DNA of 56,911 nucleotides from an uncultured Clostridia bacterium (GTDB lineage: Bacteria > Bacillota > Clostridia > Christensenellales > Aristaeellaceae), in NCBI GenBank assembly GCA_934670175.1, contig CAKUOX010000011.1:1-56911 (forward strand), written 5' to 3'. Below are positions 43,167 through 51,454 of this stretch, one piece after another. A program made the position numbers and the translations under genes. The notes beneath the pieces were generated by a model. It made no database searches, was not told the DNA's origin, and saw only the letters and a list, made by a program, of their open reading frames with translations. Position 1 is the stretch's first letter, and each line of letters opens with the position of its first letter.

Positions 43167-43196
43167 GCGGGCACCCCGACAAGGTGCCCGCTTTTT
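43167..43196 (+). terminator. Rho-independent terminator between asd and the DUF1846 gene
   Basis: GCGGGCACC (43167-43175) pairs with GGTGCCCGC (43183-43191), followed by TTTTT. It could end the asd operon, but it also lies downstream of the promoter at 43116-43144, inside the leader of the next gene. Confidence 0.88.
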
Positions 43197-43229
43197 ATAT
43201 TTGTACGATGGATGTTTGGAGGATACGCC

Positions 43230-44717
43230 ATGAACAAGTCCGGTTTCGATTCGCAAAAGTACATCCAGCTGCAATCCGCAAAGATTCGCGAGCGCATTTC
43301 CCAGTTCGGCGGCAAGCTGTATCTGGAATTCGGCGGCAAGCTGTTCGACGATTACCACGCCTCGCGCGTGCTGCCGGGCTTTGCGCCGGACAACAAGATT
43401 CGCATGCTGCTGGAATTGAAGGATCAGGCAGAGATCGTGATCGCCATCAACGCCAACGACATCGAAAAGAACAAGAAGCGCGGCGATCTGGACATCACCT
43501 ACGATGCGGACGTGATGCGCCTGGTGGATGTGTTCCGCAGCTTCGGGCTGTACGTCGGCGCGATCGCCATCACGCAGTATGCCGGTCAGCCCTCTGCCGA
43601 GATCTTTGAAGCGCGCATGAAAAAGCTCGGACTGCGCGTCTACCGCCTCTACCGCATTCCGGACTACCCCGCCAACGTATCCGGCATCGTGAGCGACGAG
43701 GGCTACGGCAAAAACGACTATATCGAGACCACGCGCTCGCTGGTGGTTGTCACCGCGCCGGGGCCGGGCAGCGGCAAAATGGCCACCTGCCTGTCGCAGC
43801 TCTACCATGAGCACAAGCACGGTGTGCAGGCCGGCTACGCGAAATTTGAGACCTTTCCCATCTGGAATCTGCCGCTGAAGCATCCGGTGAACCTCGCCTA
43901 CGAGGCCGCCACCGCCGACCTCAACGATGTGAACATGATCGATCCCTTCCATCTGGAGGCCTACGGCACGACCGCCGTGAACTACAACCGCGACATTGAG
44001 ATCTTTCCGGTGCTGCGCGCGATCTTCGAGCGCATCTATGATGGCTTCTGCCCCTATAAGAGCCCCACGGACATGGGCGTGAACATGGCGGGCTACGCCA
44101 TTGTGGACGACGCGGCCTGCTGCGACGCCTCGCGCGCGGAAATCATCCGCCGCTATTTCAAGAGCGCCTGCGCCCTGCGCGAAGGGCTGGCCGAGCCGAG
44201 CGAGCTGCAAAAGCAGGAGCTGCTGATGCATTCGCTGGGCATCTCCCCTGAAATGCGCGCCACGGTGCTGCCGGCGCGGCGCGTGGCCGAGGCCACCGGC
44301 GAACCTGCCACCGCCATCGAGCTGCCCGATGGTCGGGTCGTTACCGGCAAGACCAGCAGCCTGTTGGGCGCGTCCTCTGCGGCGCTGCTGAACGCGCTGA
44401 AGGAGCTGGCGGGCATTGCCGATGAGATCAAGCTGATCTCCCCCGCCACCATCGAGCCGATTCAGAAGCTGAAGCTGATGCATCTGGGCAACCGCAACCC
44501 GCGTCTGCATACCAATGAGGTGCTGATCGCGCTGGCCATCAGCGCCGCGAACGACCCGCAGGCCGCCCGCGCCATGGATGCACTGGCACAGCTCAGCGGC
44601 TGTGAGGTGCATTCCAGCGTGATCCTGTCGCAGGTGGATGAGGACATGTTTAAGCGCCTGGGGCTGAACATCACCTACGATCCCGTATATCAGACCAACT
44701 GCCTGTATCATAAATAG
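43230..44717 (+). CDS. DUF1846 (UPF0371) family protein
   Basis: The 495-aa protein opens FDSQKYIQLQSAKIRERI and contains LYLEFGGKLFDDYHASRVLPGF, ATQ-like and GPGSGKMATCLSQLYHEHKHG segments, all hallmarks of the DUF1846 family of Firmicutes and Actinobacteria. The GPGSGKM segment resembles a nucleotide- or phosphate-binding loop. The biochemical role is unknown to me. ATG 43230 follows TTTGGAGG. It stands as a single gene between the aspartate-family operon and sigG. Confidence 0.92.
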   Translation: MNKSGFDSQKYIQLQSAKIRERISQFGGKLYLEFGGKLFDDYHASRVLPGFAPDNKIRMLLELKDQAEIVIAINANDIEKNKKRGDLDITYDADVMRLVDVFRSFGLYVGAIAITQYAGQPSAEIFEARMKKLGLRVYRLYRIPDYPANVSGIVSDEGYGKNDYIETTRSLVVVTAPGPGSGKMATCLSQLYHEHKHGVQAGYAKFETFPIWNLPLKHPVNLAYEAATADLNDVNMIDPFHLEAYGTTAVNYNRDIEIFPVLRAIFERIYDGFCPYKSPTDMGVNMAGYAIVDDAACCDASRAEIIRRYFKSACALREGLAEPSELQKQELLMHSLGISPEMRATVLPARRVAEATGEPATAIELPDGRVVTGKTSSLLGASSAALLNALKELAGIADEIKLISPATIEPIQKLKLMHLGNRNPRLHTNEVLIALAISAANDPQAARAMDALAQLSGCEVHSSVILSQVDEDMFKRLGLNITYDPVYQTNCLYHK

Positions 44718-44723
44718 CTCTGT

Positions 44724-44866
44724 GGACGGGGAAGCTGCTTCCCCGTCCATCTGTTTGTCAAAAGCTCTTTTGACAAGCCGTCAGTTTCGCCAGAAGTTGT
44801 TCAGGAAATTTCTGCGTTTGTGGGGTTTGTCAGCGGTCTGAGGGCGGCTCGCCTGCGCGAGCCGCC
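44724..44866 (+). terminator. Three consecutive hairpins after the DUF1846 gene
   Basis: Hairpin one: GGACGGGGAAG-CTG-CTTCCCCGTCC (44724-44748), followed by ATCTGTTTGTC, the probable terminator. Hairpin two: TTGTCAAAA-GCTC-TTTTGACAA (44755-44776). Hairpin three: GGCGGCTCGC-CTGC-GCGAGCCGCC (44843-44866). They fill the space before the sigG promoter and should insulate sigG from upstream transcription. Confidence 0.8.
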
Positions 44867-44888
44867 TTCATCATATCTGTCAATACCT

Positions 44889-44917
44889 GTATAACGCGCC
44901 CTCCGGCAGGCCATACT
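44889..44917 (+). promoter_or_regulatory. Sigma-F/sigma-G promoter of sigG
   Basis: GTATA (44889-44893), 15 bases, GGCCATACT (44909-44917) fits the forespore consensus GYATA, 15-16 bases, GGNNANANT at every defined base. It lies 22 bases before the sigG ATG. This agrees with the known sigma-F start and sigma-G autoregulation of the gene in other spore formers. Confidence 0.7.
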
Positions 44918-44939
44918 TCTGCTTGTTGGAGGTGAATAA

Positions 44940-45713
44940 ATGAGCCTTAACAAAGTGGAGATCTGCGGCGTAGACACTTCGACCCTGCCCGTGCTGACGC
45001 ATGAAGAAATGCGCGAACTGATGCAGCGCGCACACGCGGGCGACGGCGAAGCGCGCCGCAGGCTGATACAGGGCAATTTGCGGCTGGTGCTGAGCGTATT
45101 GCAGCGCTTTCACAACCGCAGCGAAAATGTGGACGACCTGTTTCAGGTGGGCTGCATCGGCCTGATGAAGGGCGTGGATAATTTTGATCTGAGCATGAAC
45201 GTGCGGCTGAGCACCTACTGCGTGCCGATGATCATCGGCGAAATACGCCGCTATCTGCGCGACAACAACCCGATCCGCGTATCCCGCTCTCTGCGCGATA
45301 CGGCCTACAAGGCGCTCAAAGCGCGCGACGCGCTCTCTGCGCGCAACGGCCGCGAGCCGGGCGTGGCCGAGATCGCGGTGGAAATGCAGCTGCCCGAGGA
45401 GGACGTGGTGTTCGCACTGGAGGCCATACAGGATCCCGTGTCCTTTTCCGATCCCGTATATCAGGACGGCAGCGACGCGATCTATGTAGCCGACCAGATC
45501 CGCGATAACCGCGTGAGCGAGGACGAATGGGTGCGCGACCTTTCTATTAAAAACGCCATCGACCATTTGCAGAAGCGCGAGCAGAAGATCATTCGCCAGC
45601 GCTTCTTCATGGGCAAGACGCAGATGGAGGTTGCCGACGAGATCGGCATTTCACAGGCCCAGGTCTCGCGGCTGGAAAAGGCTGCGCTGAAGCAGATGCA
45701 GAAGTATATATGA
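44940..45713 (+). CDS. sigG: RNA polymerase sigma-G, late forespore
   Basis: SigG drives late forespore genes during sporulation. The 257-aa protein starts with the diagnostic NKVEICGVDTSTLPVL, then has region 2 (NLRLVLSVLQRF, DDLFQVGCIGLMKGVDNFD), MIIGEIRRYLRDNNPIRVSRSL, region 3 and region 4 (QMEVADEIGISQAQVSRLEKAAL). The order and N-terminus distinguish it from SigF. ATG 44940 follows TTGGAGGTG. In Bacillus the gene follows sigE; here it follows DUF1846 instead. Confidence 0.97.
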   Translation: MSLNKVEICGVDTSTLPVLTHEEMRELMQRAHAGDGEARRRLIQGNLRLVLSVLQRFHNRSENVDDLFQVGCIGLMKGVDNFDLSMNVRLSTYCVPMIIGEIRRYLRDNNPIRVSRSLRDTAYKALKARDALSARNGREPGVAEIAVEMQLPEEDVVFALEAIQDPVSFSDPVYQDGSDAIYVADQIRDNRVSEDEWVRDLSIKNAIDHLQKREQKIIRQRFFMGKTQMEVADEIGISQAQVSRLEKAALKQMQKYI

Positions 45714-45714
45714 G

Positions 45715-45772
45715 GATTGTCGGCGTCTCCTTGTAGGAGTCGCCGACCCGCAAAGCTCTGGCTTTGCTAATC
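45715..45772. repeat. Two-hairpin intergenic repeat right after sigG
   Basis: GTCGGCG-T-CTCC-TTGTA-GGAG-T-CGCCGAC followed by GCAAAGC-TCTG-GCTTTGC. Compared with the 1665-1875 copies, both stems carry paired substitutions. It begins two bases after the stop codon. Confidence 0.85.
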
Positions 45773-45783
45773 CTCTCCCTTCT

Positions 45784-45830
45784 AGAATTGTCGGCGTCTC
45801 CTTACTGGAGTCGCCGACAATTCTCATTTT
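45784..45830 (+). terminator. Extended copy of the repeat acting as sigG terminator
   Basis: AGAATTGTCGGCG-T-CTCC (45784-45801) and GGAG-T-CGCCGACAATTCT (45807-45824) form a long hairpin with loop TTACT. It is followed by CATTTTTC. This copy lacks the second hairpin and has acquired a T-run, which makes it a usable terminator for sigG. Confidence 0.8.
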
Positions 45831-45892
45831 TCAGTAAAGCAGGCAGCGGAAGCGCCGCCCGGCGCTTGCCTCCCAAATCGATCCGCGATCGC

Positions 45893-47503
45893 CTAGCCCA
45901 GGTAGCGCTTGAGCGTCGCGCGCACCGCGCCGATGCCTGCAATTTCTTCGCAGAAGAGCCGCTCTACCTTTTCGCCCAATCCGGCGACGTAGAGGTTGAT
46001 GCCCCAGATATGGGAATTGGCAAGGATGGGGCGCAGCTGACCCGCATACGTTTCGGGCTGACCTACCTGCACGGCGCTGAGCTGCTGCGTCAGCTCGTCC
46101 GCCATGGGATCGGGCGCCAGCGGATAGGGCTTGCCTGCGTCATCCACCGCCAGCAGATAGCGCAGCCATCCGGCGATCGCCAGCGGAATGCCGGTGAGCG
46201 CCGCCGCGCTGCCGTCTCTGGCCACATAGGCCTTAATGGTCTCGCCGAAGCGGAAGGCCACGCCCTGCGAAATATCGGTGCAGATGCGCTGGCTGGTATC
46301 GCCCAGATAGGCGTTGGGAAAGCGTTCCTGAATGACCTCATCGATAAACGCTCTGGGGGAAAGAATGCCGGGATCCTCCACCACCGGAAGTCCCTCCCTG
46401 TAACCCACCTGCGCCGCCAGCCTGGAAAGCTGCGGATCGGCCATGCCGTCTGCGAAGAGCTCGTAGCCTAGCATCACATCGTAGGGGCCCAGCGCGCTGT
46501 GGATCGGGTTGAGGCATGCCGTTACCTTCATGCGCTCGGAGCGATTCACCGTGAGCCGATCGGCCATGTAAACCCCTGCCTTTTCCAGCGGCGGCCGGCC
46601 ATTGGGGAAATTGTCCTCGACCACCAGATACTGCGGCCCTTCGGCGTTCACAAAGGGCGCGATATAGGTCTGCTTCGCGGTAATGACCGGCTGCATGTTC
46701 TCCACGCCGTCCGCCTCCAGCGCGTTTGCCACGTCCGTGCTGGGGCGCGGCGTGATCTTGTCGATCATCGTCCAGGGGAAGCTGACCGTATGCTCATCGG
46801 ACACATAGTCCACGAAGCCTGCTTCCACAAAGCCGCGTTTTTGCCACTCGGCGGCGATCTCCAGCACGGAAGCGCGCAGCTTTTCGCCGTTGCGTGCCAC
46901 GTTGTCCATGCTCACCAGCGCCAGCGGCAGCCTTCCTGCCTTGTAGCGTGCATACAGCATGGCGGTCACGATGCCCATCGCGCCAACGACCCGCTCCGGC
47001 CCCTGCTCTATATCCGCGCAGACGTAGCCGAAATACTTGCCCGCCGTATCGCGCAGCGCATAGCCCTTCTCCGTAATGGTAAAACTCGCCATCTGGAATT
47101 CGGGATGCGTGAATACTTCCCTCATGCGCATCCAGTCCGACGGATGATCTGCGCGCGCCTTGATGACCTCGGAAAGGCTGCCCAGCACGCGCCTGTTCAC
47201 GCTGCCGTCGGCATTCAGGATCACCGAAATGACCAGGTTATCAAAGGGCAGGTATATCTTATCCACCACATCGAAATCAAAGGTTTCGATGCAGGTGATC
47301 CCACGATCCATGCAATTTTCCCGCAGAAGCCGGTCGGCGATGCCGCCCACGAACACGCGGAAAATATTGCCGATGCCGAAGTGCGCCCAGCGCGGATCGC
47401 GGTGGGTCTGCGCCGCCAGTGCTTCAGCGTCGTAGGGCGGCAGCTCGATGCCGGCCGCCTGCCATGACCTGACGTCCTTCAGGCCGTCATAATTCAGCTT
47501 CAT
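45893..47503 (-). CDS. uxuB: Fructuronate reductase/mannitol-dehydrogenase family protein
   Basis: The 536-aa enzyme belongs to the polyol-specific long-chain dehydrogenases, which interconvert D-fructuronate and D-mannonate (UxuB), altronate and tagaturonate (UxaB) or mannitol and fructose, using NAD(H). The N-terminal FGIGNIFRVFVGGIADRLL is the cofactor-binding start, and the C-terminal domain carries the KVTACLNPIHSALGPYDVML segment with the catalytic Lys and Asn of the family. No uxuA dehydratase is nearby, so exact substrate is open. It is the last gene of the second ROK-linked operon and starts after AAAGGAGG, behind a 332-base gap. Confidence 0.85.
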   Translation of the reverse strand: MKLNYDGLKDVRSWQAAGIELPPYDAEALAAQTHRDPRWAHFGIGNIFRVFVGGIADRLLRENCMDRGITCIETFDFDVVDKIYLPFDNLVISVILNADGSVNRRVLGSLSEVIKARADHPSDWMRMREVFTHPEFQMASFTITEKGYALRDTAGKYFGYVCADIEQGPERVVGAMGIVTAMLYARYKAGRLPLALVSMDNVARNGEKLRASVLEIAAEWQKRGFVEAGFVDYVSDEHTVSFPWTMIDKITPRPSTDVANALEADGVENMQPVITAKQTYIAPFVNAEGPQYLVVEDNFPNGRPPLEKAGVYMADRLTVNRSERMKVTACLNPIHSALGPYDVMLGYELFADGMADPQLSRLAAQVGYREGLPVVEDPGILSPRAFIDEVIQERFPNAYLGDTSQRICTDISQGVAFRFGETIKAYVARDGSAAALTGIPLAIAGWLRYLLAVDDAGKPYPLAPDPMADELTQQLSAVQVGQPETYAGQLRPILANSHIWGINLYVAGLGEKVERLFCEEIAGIGAVRATLKRYLG

Positions 47504-47516
47504 GTTCTTCCTCCTT

Positions 47517-47766
47517 TATGGAATTGTCGGCGTATCCTTTTGACGTATCCTTTTAATGTAGTTGCTCCACGCAGCGCGTTTCAGATTCATGCGGATCCGC
47601 CGACCCGCGCAACTGCTTCGCAGTTCGCTAATTCCTTTCTCCTATGGAATTGTCGGCGTATCCTTTTGACGTATCCTTTTAATGTAGTTGCTCCACGCAG
47701 CACGTTTCAGATTCATACAGATCCGCCGACCCGCGCAGCTGCTCCGCAGTTCGCCAGTTCTTCTCT
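47517..47766. repeat. Tandem duplication, period 126 bp, enlarged form of the hairpin repeat
   Basis: Copies start at 47517 and 47643 and differ at only a few positions. The ends keep the GTCGGCG/CGCCGAC pair, but about 55 bases of other sequence (with its own TATCCTTTTGACG duplication) are inserted where the short loop is in other copies. A second hairpin follows (AACTGC-TTC-GCAGTT in copy one). The pair fills most of the gap between uxuB and the dehydrogenase gene upstream of it. Confidence 0.85.
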
Positions 47767-47835
47767 TTAAAAAAGAAACAGGCAGCGGCACATACGTTGA
47801 CCTGTTTCTTTTTCATTTCCCGATCTATGGTTCGC

Positions 47836-48870
47836 TCAATACTCGATAACGCCCTTGACCACGTTGCGAATGTCCTTATGACAGGTTGCAAAGGCATTGA
47901 TGGTATCGTCAAAGCTGAAGCGGTGAGACACGATCGTGCCCACATCGATCCTGCCGCCCGCAATGGCGTTGATCGCCGTGGGGAACAGGTTGCGATAGCG
48001 GAAGATAGACTTCACCGTCAGCTCCTTCGTGGACATGATGCCGGTATTGAAGCCATCCACGCGATCCTGCCCCAGACCCACGATGATCACCGTACCCGCA
48101 GGCTTAGCGCTGCTCAGGCAGCTGTCCACCGTGGCGGAGAAGCCGGCGCAGTCGATACAAACGTCCGCGCCGCGTCCGCCCGTGAGCTCCATCACCTTCG
48201 CGGCAAAGTCCTCTTCGGCGGTGTTGACTGCCACAGCGCCCAGCTCGCGCGCCTTGTTCAGCCGCTTTTCCAATACGTCGCCCACGATGATCTGCGTTGC
48301 GCCATAGGCCTTGGCTGCCAGCAGCGTTACCAGCCCGATGCAGCCCGCGCCCAATATCGCTACGGTCTGGCCGAGCTTCACGCCGCCCATGTTGCAGGCA
48401 TGCAGCCCGATGGCCAGCGGCTCTACCAGCGCGCCCTCGGTAAAGCTCATATTGTCCGGAATCTTAAAGGTGAACGCTGCCGGATGCGCCACATACTCGC
48501 TCAGCACGCCGTCATACGGCGGTGTCGCCCAGAAACGCACATCCCTGCAAAGGTTGTAATGGCCGCTCAGGCACTCCTCGCACTTCATGCAGGGTACGCC
48601 CGGCTCCATACACACGCGGTCACCCTTCTTCAGCGACGTAACGTTCTCGCCCACCTCTTCCACGATGCCCGCGGCCTCGTGCCCCAGAATGAAGGGGAAT
48701 TCCACCTTGAAATCGCCGATGGCGCCTTCGCGGTAGTAGTGCAGATCCGAGCCGCAAATGCCCACGGAACGCACCTTGATCAGCACATCGTCTGCGCCGA
48801 TTTTGGGCATCGGCGCTTCGCCGACCTCGAGCTTTTCGATATCGGTCATATAGAAGGTCTTATTCGACAT
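47836..48870 (-). CDS. Zinc-dependent polyol dehydrogenase (sorbitol/xylitol-dehydrogenase-like)
   Basis: The 344-aa medium-chain dehydrogenase has GICGSDLHYYREGAIGDFKV and LGHEAAGIVEEVG with the catalytic-zinc ligands, the structural-zinc cysteines in CMKCEECLSGHYNLC, a Rossmann motif ILGAGCIGLVTLLAAKAYGA and an Asp after beta-2 (VGDVLEKR) favouring NAD. The HYYREG signature is typical of sorbitol, L-iditol and xylitol dehydrogenases. It lies 15 bases after the permease gene and follows AAGGAG. Confidence 0.9.
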   Translation of the reverse strand: MSNKTFYMTDIEKLEVGEAPMPKIGADDVLIKVRSVGICGSDLHYYREGAIGDFKVEFPFILGHEAAGIVEEVGENVTSLKKGDRVCMEPGVPCMKCEECLSGHYNLCRDVRFWATPPYDGVLSEYVAHPAAFTFKIPDNMSFTEGALVEPLAIGLHACNMGGVKLGQTVAILGAGCIGLVTLLAAKAYGATQIIVGDVLEKRLNKARELGAVAVNTAEEDFAAKVMELTGGRGADVCIDCAGFSATVDSCLSSAKPAGTVIIVGLGQDRVDGFNTGIMSTKELTVKSIFRYRNLFPTAINAIAGGRIDVGTIVSHRFSFDDTINAFATCHKDIRNVVKGVIEY

Positions 48871-48885
48871 AGCCTTATCTCCTTA

Positions 48886-49851
48886 TCAGTTGGTCTTGCG
48901 CTTATTGGACATGCAGTCCAGACCGACCGCTGCGGCCAGCACCAGACCCTTGACGACCATCTGTATGTATTCGGAAACATTGAGCAGGATCATACCGTTG
49001 GTCAGGCTGCCGATGATCAGCACGCCCGCCACCACGCCGGAAATGCGCCCAACGCCGCCGTTGACGGACACGCCGCCCAGCACCACGCAGGTGATAACAT
49101 CAAATTCCAGACCCTTGCCGACGGTAGTCTGCGCAGAGCCGGAGCGCGACAGCAGCACGATGCCGGCCAGACCCGCAAAGAAGCCGGACAGGGCATAGAT
49201 CAGATACTTCATCTTGTTGACCAGAATGCCCGAAAGCTCCGAGGCCTCCTCGTTGCCGCCAATGGCGTAGAAGTAACGGCCAAAGTAGGAACGATTCAGA
49301 ATGAAGCTGCCCACCGCGAAGCAGAGCACCATGATAATGGCACACCACGGCACGGGGCCGAGCGTCCAGCGCGCAAAGAAATTGATGGCCGGATAGGTCT
49401 TGGTGAATCCGGATACGGGGCGGCCATTGGTCAGCAGGAACGCCAGGCCTTCAAACACGGTCTGGGATGCGAAGGTGGCGATCAGCGCGGGCATGCCGAC
49501 GCTGGCCACCATGAAGCCGTTCAGCAGGCCGATCAGGATCGAAATCAGCAACGACGCCAGTATGGCGATCCACATGTTCACGCCCATGTTCACCATCATG
49601 TACGCGCAGACCATATTCACCAGCGTGATGATCGAGCCGATGGACAGGTCGATACCGGCGATCAGGATCACGAAGGTCATGCCCACGGATGCGATGCCAT
49701 AATAGGACACCTGGCGCATGATATTGACAAGGTTGCTGCCGGAAACAAACTTTCCATGACTGAAGATCGCGAAGAACAGAACCTCTACAATTAATACGAG
49801 CCATATGGCGTTCCTTTTAACGTGTCTCATGACACCCGCACTTTTTCCCAT
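48886..49851 (-). CDS. Sugar ABC importer permease (RbsC type), cluster 2
   Basis: A 321-aa channel protein with multiple helices and CUT2 motifs AGIDLSIGSIITLVNMV and LGGVSVNGGVGRISGVVAGVL. It is related to the permease of the first ROK cluster but clearly diverged. Its ATG lies one base after the stop of the ATPase gene and inside a strong AAAGGAGG context, so translation is coupled. Confidence 0.93.
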   Translation of the reverse strand: MGKSAGVMRHVKRNAIWLVLIVEVLFFAIFSHGKFVSGSNLVNIMRQVSYYGIASVGMTFVILIAGIDLSIGSIITLVNMVCAYMMVNMGVNMWIAILASLLISILIGLLNGFMVASVGMPALIATFASQTVFEGLAFLLTNGRPVSGFTKTYPAINFFARWTLGPVPWCAIIMVLCFAVGSFILNRSYFGRYFYAIGGNEEASELSGILVNKMKYLIYALSGFFAGLAGIVLLSRSGSAQTTVGKGLEFDVITCVVLGGVSVNGGVGRISGVVAGVLIIGSLTNGMILLNVSEYIQMVVKGLVLAAAVGLDCMSNKRKTN

Positions 49852-49852
49852 A

Positions 49853-51364
49853 TCAGGAAACCTCCTTTCGATCTACAATTGCAGAGGCGAGCGCCATGAT
49901 CGCGTCGGCGTCAAAGTCTTCCTTCTGCAATTCGCCCGTCATCCTGTGTTCAGCCAGCACGATGATGCGATCAGACATGCCGATCAGCTCTTCCATTTCC
50001 GAAGAGATCATCAGCACCGAGCGCCCTTCTTCCACCAGCGCGTTGATCAGCTTGTATATTTCGTACTTCGCGCCGACGTCGATGCCTCGGGTCGGCTCGT
50101 CAAATATGATCAGCTGTGAATCCGCCGCCAGCCATTTGCCCAGGATCACCTTCTGCTGGTTGCCGCCGGACAGGTTTTTGACCATCTGACTCAGCGAAGG
50201 ACACTTAATCTGGATCTCCTCCCGATACTTCTCCGCCGTCTTTTTCTCTATGCCCCGATTGATCACGCTCGCCTTGGAAATGCGATTGTAGATGGGCATA
50301 TTGATGTTGTCCTTTACGCAAAGCCCCAGCAGCGCGCCATGGCGCTTTCTGTCCTCGGGCACCAGGGCGATGCCCAGGTCGATGGCCTCGCGCGGAGATT
50401 TCGGGTTGATCTCCTTGCCGTTGAGCAGAATCGTGCCCGATTCCTTGGCCTTTGCACCGAAGATCACCTGTGCCAGCTCTGTGCGCCCCGCGCCTACCAG
50501 GCCGCCCAGCCCCAGCACCTCTCCGGCGTGGATCTTCAGGCTCATGTCCTTATTGCCGTTGCCGCACACGTTCTTCAGCTCCAGCACCACCTTGCTCTTG
50601 TCCACGCAGGGCTTGCGCTCGGGGTACTTCTGGGTCATTTCGCGGCCGACCATCATGCGGATCAGCTGATCTACCGTGGCCTCGGAGGTCGTCAGCGTGT
50701 CCACATATTCGCCGTCGCGAATGACCTCGATGCGGTCGGTCAGACGGAATATCTCTTCCAGACGATGCGAGATATAAATAATGGATACGCCGCGCTTTTT
50801 CAGAAGCTCCACGACCCTGAACATACTCTCGACCTCGTTGCTCGTGAGCGGGGCGGAGGGCTCGTCCATGATCAGTACCTGCGCATTCTGCTGGATGGCC
50901 TTGGCGATCTCGATCATCTGCTGATAGCCTACGGACAGGTTTTTCACAAGCTCTCGGGGATCAATCTTGATATGGAGCTGTTCAAAGGCCTTGGCAGCCT
51001 CCGCCTCCATCGCCTTTTTGTCGATCGTGATCCCCTTGCGGATGGGGTGACCGAGGAACATGTTTTCAGCTGCGGACAATTCCCGAACATTGTTGAATTC
51101 CTGGTAGATAATGGCAATGCCGTTTTCTGCCGCCAGCTGCGGCGTCATGTGCGTAAATTCCTTACCATTGATCTTGATCTTGCCCGAGGTGGGCACCACT
51201 GCGCCGGAGCAGCATTTGATCAAGGTGGATTTACCCGCGCCGTTTTCGCCGATCAGGCCCAGAATTTCCCCTCGGCGCAGCTGAAGCGTAACATCGTTCA
51301 GCGCGACCACGCCGGGGTATTCCTTTCGGATATGCTCCAGTTCAAGCGCAAAATCTTCTTGCAT
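49853..51364 (-). CDS. Sugar ABC importer ATP-binding protein (RbsA type), cluster 2
   Basis: The 503-aa double ATPase has a full first site (GENGAGKSTLIK, LSVGYQQM, VLIMDEPSAPLT) and a second site with GLVGAGRTEL, LSGGNQQK and LIIFDEPTRGID. The Ala-Pro in the first Walker B region is a small deviation from the usual SA-T-L. It follows the binding-protein gene after a stem-loop and starts after AAAAGGAGG. Confidence 0.93.
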   Translation of the reverse strand: MQEDFALELEHIRKEYPGVVALNDVTLQLRRGEILGLIGENGAGKSTLIKCCSGAVVPTSGKIKINGKEFTHMTPQLAAENGIAIIYQEFNNVRELSAAENMFLGHPIRKGITIDKKAMEAEAAKAFEQLHIKIDPRELVKNLSVGYQQMIEIAKAIQQNAQVLIMDEPSAPLTSNEVESMFRVVELLKKRGVSIIYISHRLEEIFRLTDRIEVIRDGEYVDTLTTSEATVDQLIRMMVGREMTQKYPERKPCVDKSKVVLELKNVCGNGNKDMSLKIHAGEVLGLGGLVGAGRTELAQVIFGAKAKESGTILLNGKEINPKSPREAIDLGIALVPEDRKRHGALLGLCVKDNINMPIYNRISKASVINRGIEKKTAEKYREEIQIKCPSLSQMVKNLSGGNQQKVILGKWLAADSQLIIFDEPTRGIDVGAKYEIYKLINALVEEGRSVLMISSEMEELIGMSDRIIVLAEHRMTGELQKEDFDADAIMALASAIVDRKEVS

Positions 51365-51404
51365 TGCGCAGCCTCCTTTTGGAAAATACGAAGATCATAC
51401 AGAT

Positions 51405-51435
51405 TGCGCCCCCTCCCAGGAGGGGAAGGGGCGCA
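51405..51435 (-). other. Stem-loop directly after the cluster 2 binding-protein gene
   Basis: TGCGCCCC (51405-51412) pairs with GGGGCGCA (51428-51435), and the inside is C-rich opposite G-rich so that more pairs can form. It lies 20 bases after the binding-protein stop on the minus strand and is not followed by a T-run. Confidence 0.7.
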
Positions 51436-51454
51436 GCCAAACCATGGATCGGGA

